A stretch of 7,417 bases of DNA from Microbacteriaceae bacterium. Its GTDB lineage: Bacteria; Actinomycetota; Actinomycetes; Actinomycetales; Microbacteriaceae. The stretch covers positions 1 to 7,417 of the forward strand of contig JAJAZI010000342.1 in NCBI GenBank assembly GCA_026785785.1, given 5' to 3'. Under the pieces are notes generated by a model. The model was given only the letters and a program-made list of their open reading frames with translations. It had not been told where the DNA came from and made no database searches. Both the position numbers and the translations under genes were made by a program. Positions 1 through 6,879 of the stretch are shown piece after piece (the stretch's first letter is position 1; each line of letters starts with the position of its first letter).

Positions 1-36
1 GACCACGCGCGACACGAAATCGTCCCCGAGCACCAC
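1..36 (-). CDS. Possible 5' end of a further minus-strand gene (partial)
   Basis: Directly after the acetyltransferase stop codon, a GTG at 36-34 overlaps that stop (TAGTG) and opens a frame that stays open to the window edge, reading V-V-L-G-D-D-F-V-S-R-V-V. Codon use is GC-rich like the neighbours, and an overlap of this kind would suit a translationally coupled operon. Only 12 codons are visible, no Shine-Dalgarno sequence precedes the GTG, and nothing identifies a function. It may equally be plain intergenic sequence. Confidence 0.25.
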   Translation of the reverse strand, partial: MVLGDDFVSRVV

Positions 37-491
37 TAGAGCGCGAGCGCGCCGATCCTCTCGCCGTAGGGGGTCTCGCCGACGACGACGAAGCCTACGC
101 GCAGGAAGAAATCCTCCGGACCGTCGTCGCCCGGCTCCCACAGCACGGTGAGGCGGTCGAAGCCGCGCTTGCGCGCCTCGTCGGCCGTGACTTCGACCGC
201 GAAGCGCCCGGCGCCCTTACCCTGGGCATCCGCGTCGACGTTCATCCGCCAGATGCAGCTGCGGAACTCGTCCTCGGCGGCGTCGGGGTCGAAGTTCGCC
301 AGGATGAACCCGACGACCCCGTCATTCTCGTCGGTCACCACCCGCGACCATCCGGTGTGCGGGTCGAGGAACGGGCCGGCCATCGCGTACGACACCGGGG
401 CGATGAACTGTTCCTGCCCGGGCTTGAGGGACAGGTTGTTCGCCTCGACGGCGTTTTTCGCGGACAGTTCTTCCAGTTTCAGCGCACCCAT
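36..491 (-). CDS. GNAT family N-acetyltransferase
   Basis: A 151-aa protein of normal length for a single GNAT domain. These enzymes transfer acetyl from acetyl-CoA to an amino group in the cytosol. The acetyl-CoA pyrophosphate-binding loop is visible as Q90-G-K-G-A-G95 (Q/RxxGxG/A), preceded by the strand FRSCIWRMNVDAD and followed by a typical helix (FAVEVTADEARKRG). The N-terminal segment LKPGQEQFIAP (about 22-32) and the later FDRLTVLWEPGDDGPEDFF resemble the spermine/spermidine (BltD/PaiA-like) acetyltransferase branch, but the substrate cannot be assigned from sequence. The open frame runs upstream to 635. The ATG at 491 is chosen because homology-like sequence begins there and the extension would cross the icd operator; the ribosome binding site (GAGAG, very close to the start) is weak. 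It is transcribed divergently from icd. Confidence 0.85.
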   Translation of the reverse strand: MGALKLEELSAKNAVEANNLSLKPGQEQFIAPVSYAMAGPFLDPHTGWSRVVTDENDGVVGFILANFDPDAAEDEFRSCIWRMNVDADAQGKGAGRFAVEVTADEARKRGFDRLTVLWEPGDDGPEDFFLRVGFVVVGETPYGERIGALAL

Positions 492-571
492 GCTCTCAGG
501 GTAGTGGGGCTGGGTGAACAGGGGGTAGCGGATGTTCGCCGGATGGCTTCGCGCTGGCGGGCCCCACGCCC

Positions 572-603
572 GCGTAACTATCTCGATGTCGAGATAGTTA
601 CGC
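572..603. promoter_or_regulatory. Perfect 15-bp-arm palindrome, probable operator between the acetyltransferase gene and icd
   Basis: The left arm GCGTAACTATCTCGA (572-586) and right arm TCGAGATAGTTACGC (589-603) are exact reverse complements separated by TG. The palindrome is AT-rich compared with its surroundings, has no T-run after it, and lies 64-95 bases upstream of the icd start inside the divergent promoter region. It therefore looks like a dimeric repressor or activator site rather than a terminator. Candidate targets are icd-mdh, the acetyltransferase gene, or both. No -10/-35 pair could be assigned with confidence in 492-666. The binding protein is unknown. Confidence 0.7.
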
Positions 604-652
604 CGTCCGGTAAGCTGACCAGCGGCCCATTGCATGACGGAACAACAGACTC

Positions 653-658
653 AGGGAG
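653..658 (+). promoter_or_regulatory. Ribosome binding site that decides the icd start
   Basis: AGGGAG ends 8 nt before TTG 667-669, ideal spacing for that codon. It lies inside the frame that would begin at ATG 634, which itself has no Shine-Dalgarno sequence. This favours initiation at TTG 667. Confidence 0.75.
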
Positions 659-666
659 ACGCGTTT

Positions 667-2854
<2,188 letters not shown>

Positions 2855-2856
2855 CT

Positions 2857-2958
2857 GCTTTCATTATTCAGGAGTTGGGGGTGTTCTGACGGGCACGGGG
2901 CCCGGAATCCCGGGGCGCGACAGTCGAAACTGGGCCCACACTCCTGAATGATGAAAGC
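2857..2958. repeat. Palindromic element 1 (19-bp arms)
   Basis: The left arm 2857-2875 (GCTTTCATTATTCAGGAGT) pairs with the right arm 2940-2958 (ACTCCTGAATGATGAAAGC). There are 18 Watson-Crick pairs and one T-G pair out of 19, around a 64-nt loop. The loop holds a small GC hairpin (CCCGG at 2901-2905 with CCGGG at 2910-2914). It starts three bases after the mdh stop codon, so it could act as a transcript 3'-end structure. It shares the TTCAGG core of the arms with elements 2 and 4 but not the rest of their sequence. Confidence 0.8.
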
Positions 2959-2966
2959 GCCGATGG

Positions 2967-3075
2967 CCCGATGTTGGAAATTCAGGAACCCGTCAGAGCC
3001 GGCGGATGCTGGCGCCGGAATTTTGGGGGCCGTTTCGGCGCCTGAGTGCTGGGTTCCTGAGTTTCCGACGGCGGG
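2967..3075. repeat. Palindromic element 2, first copy of a 109-nt direct repeat
   Basis: The left arm 2967-2991 and right arm 3051-3075 form a 25-position stem with 21 Watson-Crick pairs, three T-G pairs and one A-G mismatch. Core sequences are GGAAATTCAGGAACCC (2976-2991) and GGGTTCCTGAGTTTCC (3051-3066). Inside the 59-nt loop is a second perfect 7-bp stem, GGCGCCG (3011-3017) with CGGCGCC (3036-3042). Element 4 is a diverged second copy of the same length. Its right arm is identical over 25 bases and its loop has drifted. Confidence 0.85.
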
Positions 3076-3137
3076 CGCCGTTTGGGCCGGCTCGGGCGGT
3101 GGTCGACGCGCCGGTGGCAGTCGTGCGCTGCATGTCC

Positions 3138-3223
3138 GTTCACAATTCCGGCAGTCTCGGTTCTCTCGCTGGGCTGCGGCCCAGATTCCGCGGCGCCAGT
3201 CCCAAAGCGCCGGAGTTGTGAAC
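3138..3223. repeat. Palindromic element 3 (15-bp arms with central hairpin)
   Basis: GTTCACAATTCCGGC (3138-3152) pairs with GCCGGAGTTGTGAAC (3209-3223): 14 Watson-Crick pairs and one T-G pair. The 56-nt loop contains a perfect hairpin, CTGGGC-TGCG-GCCCAG (3169-3184). It is shorter than its neighbours and differs in most of its sequence. It keeps the same plan of a long outer stem, a central hairpin and an AATTC(A/C)GG core, with the T-G pair at the same place in the core as in elements 2 and 4. Confidence 0.8.
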
Positions 3224-3284
3224 GCGCTGGGACGCTGCGCGGCCCGGACCGCCTGGACAGCATCCAAATTGCAGCGAAAGAGGC

Positions 3285-3393
3285 CCCGATGTCGGGAATT
3301 CAGGAATCCGTCGAGGCGGGGCGGATGCTGGTGCCGAAGTTCCGCGGCGGGGTCGGCGGCCGTGTGCTGGGTTCCTGAGTTTCCGACGGCGGG
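3285..3393. repeat. Palindromic element 4, second copy of the 109-nt direct repeat
   Basis: The left arm 3285-3309 and right arm 3369-3393 pair over 25 positions: 20 Watson-Crick, four G-T and one A-G mismatch. Compared with element 2, the right arm is identical. The left arm differs at three positions (9, 12 and 23), and each change keeps pairing. The inner loop stem survives as GGTGCCG with CGGCGGCC, using a wobble and a one-base bulge. Its start lies 318 bases after that of element 2. The loops share the block CGGATGCTGG and are otherwise strongly diverged, so this is an old duplication or two insertions of one family. Confidence 0.85.
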
Positions 3394-3452
3394 GTTGAGT
3401 GCTGCGGGCACGGCGACGTGGGTGCCGGCGGGCCGGCTACACCTCGCACAGC

Positions 3453-3704
3453 TCAGGCGGCTGACGCGGAGGCGACACTGCGCAGGCGACGGCTGAGCTC
3501 CTCGAGGGCGGCGTCCAGGCAATCGAAGTGTTCGCAGACGGCCGATGCGTCACCGATGCGGAGGAGCTCGAAGTGGTCATGCCTCCATTCGACGAAACCG
3601 AGCACTCGCGTCGCATCGGCGGGGTCAACTCGCCTGTCGCATACTCGCCATGCTTCGTCGCCGACCGAGATGACTTCCAGGAATTGGTCGTGCACAATCG
3701 ACAT
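3453..3704 (-). CDS. Small protein of unknown function (83 aa)
   Basis: I do not recognise a named family. The protein is soluble, with no signal peptide or membrane segment. It begins MSIVHDQFLEVISVGDEAWR and contains VCDRRVDP (21-28) and LGFVEWRHDHFELLRIG (35-51), an alternation typical of a small beta-sheet fold. It ends in a helix, DCLDAALEELSRRL (61-74). I have an unverified impression that short actinobacterial hypothetical proteins share the 'D.AWRVCDRR...LGF.E' pattern. The ATG at 3704 has a GAGAG-type ribosome binding site (3711-3717 on the complement) at suitable distance. It stands alone, convergent with mdh across the repeat cluster. The upstream gap 3705-3893 has a 10-bp palindrome, CCCGATCGGG, at 3730-3739, which may be regulatory. 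Confidence 0.7.
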   Translation of the reverse strand: MSIVHDQFLEVISVGDEAWRVCDRRVDPADATRVLGFVEWRHDHFELLRIGDASAVCEHFDCLDAALEELSRRLRSVASASAA

Positions 3705-3893
3705 TGATGACTCTCTCAGAAGGGGAACCCCCGATCGGGTGGTCCGATCAACACGTTAGGCCCGACCACCGGCAGGCGGCGCGGGGTTGACTTCCCAGAC
3801 TGGACGTATCGACGGGCAGCCCGCCCCCGCTACAGGGACACACGGCCCCGGCCCGCCTGCTCGATACCCCGTGAATCAGTCCGGCACGCCTGC
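3705..3893. other. Intergenic gap between the reductase and the 83-aa gene
   Basis: It holds a perfect palindrome CCCGATCGGG (3730-3739) about 25 bases upstream of the 83-aa gene and a 7-bp inverted repeat GGTGGTC/GACCACC (3738-3744, 3764-3770). It also holds a degenerate duplicate of the reductase gene end (3854-3884). No convincing -10/-35 pair or T-run terminator was seen. Confidence 0.5.
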
Positions 3894-3917
3894 TCAGTAC
3901 CCCGTGAAGTAGTCCGT
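3854..3917. repeat. Imperfect tandem duplication of the reductase gene's 3' end
   Basis: Two 31-base units, 3854-3884 and 3887-3917, repeat with a period of 33 bases. Both contain TACCCCGTGAA and begin CGCCTGCTC; about 26 of 31 bases match. The second unit encodes the C-terminal DYFTGY and stop codon (3894-3896, minus strand). The first lies downstream of that stop and no longer carries it in the corresponding place. Confidence 0.75.
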
Positions 3918-5396
3918 CCGCACGCGCCTCACACCGGCGCCGCGAAGCGCCGTGCGAGCCCGTGCGATCGAGGCGGGCGACCCGGAGACGAAGGCCGCGC
4001 GGGCGGCCAGATCCGGCACCTCGGTGGCAAGCAGCTCGCCCGAGAGCGGCCCGGCGCCGATCCAGTGCCAGCTCGTGGGAAGATCGTCCGGCTGGGCCGG
4101 GCTCACGACCAGCACGCGCTCCTCGCGGAGTTCCTCGCGGAACGCGAGCTCCTCGACGCCGCTCACGGCGTAGACGAGCACGGCGTCGCGCGCGAGTCCC
4201 GCCGCGCGATCCCGGCCGAGCTGGCTCAGGAACGGGGTGATCCCAATGCCGCCGGCGATGAGGAGCACCGGCCGCGAGGCATCCCGGGGAAGCAGGAAGT
4301 CGCCTCCGACGGAGGTGCCGCGCACGCGCGCGCCCGGCCTCAGGCCGAGGAGCGCCTGCTTGAAGCTGCTGCCCGGCTGCGTCATCCGCAAGGCAAAGGC
4401 GACGGCACCGTCGTGCGTCGGCGGCGAGGCGATGCTGAAGACGCGCCGACTGCCGCGCGCGTCGGCCCGCGGATGCGGCACGGTCAGCTCCATGTACTGG
4501 CCGGCGCGGAAGGCGACCGGCCGCTTCGGCTGGAACCGGAACTCCCACGAGGTCGGTGTGAGTTGCTTCTTGCCAAGGTAGGAGAGCTGGATCGCGCGGC
4601 GCTGCCCGGCGATGAAGGCGAGGATGTTGCCGATGACGAGCGCGAACTCGAATGACAGGAACACCGGCCCGATCATGAACGGCACCGTGAACAGCACACC
4701 GACGAGCGCCGCGATCGCGAGCTGCTGCCACCGCCGGGGTGCCATGGTGAGAGGCTCGCTCAGCATGAAGCCGACGAAGAAAATGATCGGATACGACGCG
4801 AAGGTGGTCGACACCGACTCGGCGACGCCCTGACCGCTTGCGGTCAGCCGCGCAACGAGGATCGACGCGCTCACGGCCACGAAGACGAGACCCATCGTCA
4901 GCCGCCTGGTGCGGTAAAGCACGAGGAACGCCCCGACGAGGGTGACCGGCAGCAGCGAGCCGGTGGCGACCCACCAGCCGGCCGACGGCAGCTGCAGCAC
5001 GGCGACGAGGGTCGCGCCGGCGGCCGCCGGGTTAAGGATGTGCCGTCCGCGCACGGCGATCAGGTACTTGGATGCCGTCGCGAGCACCCCGGCGATGGCG
5101 AGCGTGCCGAGCTCGGCGGGCTCGAGCGAGGGCAGGAACAGGAAGAAGAGCAGGAGGGCCGTGATGATCGACGACTCCAGGTGCGGCATCGTGCGGAAGA
5201 CGAGGGCGAAGACGCGATTGGCCACGACCGTGCTCGCGAGGGCGACAGCCATGCTCGCGATCAGCTCGAGCGGCGTGTAGAACAGCTCGCCGACGAGCGA
5301 CAGCACGAGCGCGGCGATGCCGATGATCGCGAGCAGCAGGATCACGAGGCGGTACATCGTGACGCGCCCGGTGACGCGATCGAGCCAGGCCGTCAT
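3894..5396 (-). CDS. Membrane RnfD/NqrB-like domain fused to FAD/NAD(P)-binding ferredoxin-reductase domain
   Basis: A 500-aa fusion. Residues 1-265 are hydrophobic, with about 8-10 membrane segments and RnfD/NqrB-type features: HILNPAAAG (119-127), WWVATGSLLPVTLVGAFLVLYRTRR (141-165) and GFMLSEPLTMAP (209-220). Residues 270-500 form a ferredoxin-NADP reductase module. Its motifs are FRAGQYMEL (296-304), FAD-binding RRVFSIAS (317-324), the nucleotide loop AGGIGITP (381-388), VSGSP (470-474) and an aromatic C-terminus, DYFTGY. It should take electrons from NAD(P)H via FAD and pass them across the membrane; this role is inferred. The RnfD flavin attachment motif (DxxSGAT) is not evident. The ATG at 5396 overlaps the apbE stop (ATGA) and has GGGGAG eight bases upstream. 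Last gene of the FMN lipoprotein-apbE operon. Confidence 0.88.
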   Translation of the reverse strand: MTAWLDRVTGRVTMYRLVILLLAIIGIAALVLSLVGELFYTPLELIASMAVALASTVVANRVFALVFRTMPHLESSIITALLLFFLFLPSLEPAELGTLAIAGVLATASKYLIAVRGRHILNPAAAGATLVAVLQLPSAGWWVATGSLLPVTLVGAFLVLYRTRRLTMGLVFVAVSASILVARLTASGQGVAESVSTTFASYPIIFFVGFMLSEPLTMAPRRWQQLAIAALVGVLFTVPFMIGPVFLSFEFALVIGNILAFIAGQRRAIQLSYLGKKQLTPTSWEFRFQPKRPVAFRAGQYMELTVPHPRADARGSRRVFSIASPPTHDGAVAFALRMTQPGSSFKQALLGLRPGARVRGTSVGGDFLLPRDASRPVLLIAGGIGITPFLSQLGRDRAAGLARDAVLVYAVSGVEELAFREELREERVLVVSPAQPDDLPTSWHWIGAGPLSGELLATEVPDLAARAAFVSGSPASIARARTALRGAGVRRVRTDYFTGY

Positions 5397-6163
5397 GCGA
5401 ATATCTCCCCGTCGAATCCGGATGATTGCTCGAACGCCCCGCCCTGCAGCATCCGCACCCATTCGAAATCGAACTCGCGGGCGAGCCGTTCCGGCTCCCC
5501 GAAGAATAACGCGGTCGCGAGTCCATCAGCGACGAGGCACGAGCTCGCGGTCACCCAGGTCGCGATGACCCGCCTGGTCGGCGCCCCGGTGAGCGCGTCG
5601 ATGATGTGGTGCGCGCCGGGCCAGGCGCGCCGGTTCGAGGCGGATGCGCACAGGGCGCCGTCGCCGAGGAGAGCGACGCCGACCGCCTTGCTGGGATCCA
5701 GCGGATGCTCGAGGGCGACCCGCAGGGGCCGCCCGCCGCGGTGCAGGAGGTCGCCGCTCGCGTCGATCGTGAACGCGGTGACTCCGGCGCCGACGAGGAC
5801 GTCCGCGACGAGGTCGACGAGGTAGCCCTTGCCGGCCGCGCCGACGTCGAGCACCACGGGGCGCGCGGTGTGCAGGGAGCGGCCGTCCCAGGAGATCGCG
5901 TCCTCCCAGCGGGGCACGGGCGAGATGTCACCGCTCGGCCGCAGCGAGTAGGCGCTGTCATAGCCCCACTGCTCGAGCGCCCGGCCGACCAGCGGCGTCA
6001 CGGCGCCGTCCGTGCACTCGTAGAGCGTGCGGTACACCTCGAGGAGGGCCGGCGCGTCGGCCGGCAGCTCGAAGCTGCCACTGGAGACCGAGATGCGGTG
6101 CACGAGGGAGTCGTCGCGGAACCTTGACCAGGCGCGGTCGTAGTCCTCGGTGCGGGCCCGCAC
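5393..6163 (-). CDS. apbE: FAD:protein FMN transferase (ApbE family)
   Basis: Transfers FMN from FAD to a Ser/Thr of target flavoproteins, here presumably the lipoprotein encoded just upstream. From GTG 6163 it has 256 aa. Conserved ApbE blocks are TDGAVTPLVGRALEQWGYD (51-69), LDVGAAGKGYLVD (105-117), DASGDLLHRGG (134-144), ASASNR...HHIIDALTG (173-192) and TASSCLVADGLATALF (205-220). D213 and T217 in the last block are the expected metal ligands. The usual N-terminal motif FDAIGTRWQID is encoded in the same frame upstream of 6163, as far as the end of the lipoprotein gene, but no ATG, GTG or TTG precedes it. The real protein is therefore probably about 30 residues longer, perhaps starting at CTG 6256 (287 aa). 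No signal peptide is visible. The stop overlaps the next start by four bases. Confidence 0.93.
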   Translation of the reverse strand: MRARTEDYDRAWSRFRDDSLVHRISVSSGSFELPADAPALLEVYRTLYECTDGAVTPLVGRALEQWGYDSAYSLRPSGDISPVPRWEDAISWDGRSLHTARPVVLDVGAAGKGYLVDLVADVLVGAGVTAFTIDASGDLLHRGGRPLRVALEHPLDPSKAVGVALLGDGALCASASNRRAWPGAHHIIDALTGAPTRRVIATWVTASSCLVADGLATALFFGEPERLAREFDFEWVRMLQGGAFEQSSGFDGEIFA

Positions 6164-6239
6164 GGCGGCCTCGAGCGGCGCTGGGAGCGGATCGGCGCTG
6201 TCGATCTGCCAGCGCGTGCCGATCGCGTCGAAGCTGAGG

Positions 6240-6668
6240 CTAGGCGTCGGCGTCAGCCTTGATCTGCGCGATGGCGTCGTTGAATCCGTCGCTCGTGAGC
6301 GACGAGCCGGCGACCTTGTCGACCGCCAGATCGTCGATGTTCACGCCGACGACCTCGGAGGCGATGCCCTCCTCGAACTCGGTCTGGTACCGGAGCGCGT
6401 TGCCCGCGGTCGCGTTGCCGGTGACCGTTACCTCGGTCACGAGGTTGCCCTCGAGCGCCAGCGTCACCTCAATCGACTCCGGTCCGCCCGGGCTCTGGTA
6501 CTCGCCGGTGGCCGAGTACTCGCCGTCGGCGTAGCTGCCGGTGCTCGTCGGCGCAGCGCCGGCTCCGGGACTCGCGGGGGCGGATGCCGGTGTGCAGCCC
6601 ACGAGCGTCGCCGCCACGGACAGCCCGCCGAGAGCGAAGGCGGCGCGACGTCGATGCACGATGTTCAC
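6240..6668 (-). CDS. FMN-binding domain lipoprotein
   Basis: A 142-aa exported lipoprotein. The signal segment has HRRRAAFALGG followed by a lipobox, L22-V-G-C25, so Cys25 should be lipid-anchored to the outer face of the membrane. The arginine cluster is Tat-like. A Pro/Ala/Ser linker (26-45) leads to one FMN-binding domain: YADGEYSATGEYQSPGG (46-62), then strands and TVTGNATAGNALRYQ (81-95). The C-terminal motif is VAGSSLTSDGFNDAI (119-133), where S123 is the likely site of covalent FMN. The canonical motif is (S/T)GA(T/S); here it reads A-G-S-S. The start is GTG 6668, with AGGAG (complement of 6674-6678) five bases away. First gene of the operon with apbE and the membrane reductase. Confidence 0.88.
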   Translation of the reverse strand: MNIVHRRRAAFALGGLSVAATLVGCTPASAPASPGAGAAPTSTGSYADGEYSATGEYQSPGGPESIEVTLALEGNLVTEVTVTGNATAGNALRYQTEFEEGIASEVVGVNIDDLAVDKVAGSSLTSDGFNDAIAQIKADADA

Positions 6669-6708
6669 GGTGTCTCCTCGCTGGGGTGGGCGGAACCCCC
6701 GTGAACAT
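6661..6708 (-). promoter_or_regulatory. 10-bp inverted repeat enclosing the lipoprotein start site
   Basis: ATGTTCACGG (6661-6670) and CCGTGAACAT (6699-6708) are exact reverse complements. On the minus-strand transcript the downstream arm contains the GTG start codon and the 28-nt loop contains the AGGAG site, with an inner GGGG/CCCC pairing possible. If transcribed, the hairpin would hide the start codon. If transcription begins near the TAATGT at its upstream edge, the repeat would be a DNA operator instead. Confidence 0.5.
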
Positions 6709-6879
6709 TATTCCGCTGCGGTGCTCGCAATTGCCTGAAAGCGGAGCAGCTGAAGTAAATCTCGCGTAACGAACAGGTTACGTTCCACCCACATTCGGGG
6801 GGCAGGTGCTTATGGTGTGGGCAGCGCACAGACCCGACTGTTGCTCGTCATCACCGTTCGCCATTTCTAAGGACTGTTA
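6669..6879. other. Divergent promoter region between the flavoprotein operon and the protease gene
   Basis: A 211-base gap. It contains the hairpin described above, a TAATGT on the minus strand (complement of 6705-6710) that may be a -10 for the operon, and a CGTAAC-N6-GTTACG palindrome halfway between the two genes. TATGGT at 6811-6816 is a possible -10 for the protease, without a clear -35. Confidence 0.45.
6765..6782. promoter_or_regulatory. CGTAAC-N6-GTTACG palindrome, possible operator
   Basis: CGTAAC (6765-6770) and GTTACG (6777-6782) form a perfect 6-bp inverted repeat with a 6-base spacer, about 106 bases from each divergent start codon. GTAAC-type half-sites are used by some actinobacterial response regulators such as MtrA (from memory, not checked). 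The outer bases also match the ends of the icd palindrome. A chance occurrence is possible. Confidence 0.35.

Larger units (their letters stand above)
2855..3452. other. Convergent intergenic region filled with palindromic repeats, no credible gene
   Basis: This 598-base stretch separates the 3' ends of mdh (+) and the 83-aa gene (-). Open frames exist on both strands because of the high GC content. They have no ribosome binding site or recognisable protein, and their 'repeats' follow DNA palindromes. Four stem-loop elements (annotated separately at 2857, 2967, 3138 and 3285) take up about 406 of these bases, with plain spacers of about 60 bases at 3076-3137 and 3224-3284. The last 59 bases (3394-3452) show only short GC-rich inverted repeats. 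No T-run typical of an intrinsic terminator is present. Confidence 0.75.

Noticed and set aside
572..603. The icd palindrome as an intrinsic terminator
   Set aside because: No T-run follows on either strand, the stem is AT-rich with a two-base loop, and it lies between divergent 5' ends where a terminator is not expected.
2857..3393. The repeats as a CRISPR array
   Set aside because: The units are long palindromes of unequal length (86-109 nt) with unequal spacing and only partial similarity, and no cas genes are present.
2948..3496. Plus-strand open frame (182 codons) in the same region
   Set aside because: Arg/Gly/Ala-rich composition, no Shine-Dalgarno sequence and no recognisable domain; it reads through all the palindromes and into the complement of the 83-aa gene.
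3748..4974. 408-codon minus-strand frame overlapping the membrane reductase
   Set aside because: Arg/Ala/Pro-rich shifted-frame shadow of the reductase gene, with no family motifs.
5010..5033. A-G-A-T (residues 126-129) in the RnfD-like domain as a covalent FMN site
   Set aside because: The tetrapeptide resembles (S/T)GA(T/S) but falls in the NPAA(F/A)G motif shared by RnfD/NqrB proteins, not at the DxxSGAT position, and lacks the first Ser/Thr. Kept only as a chance match.
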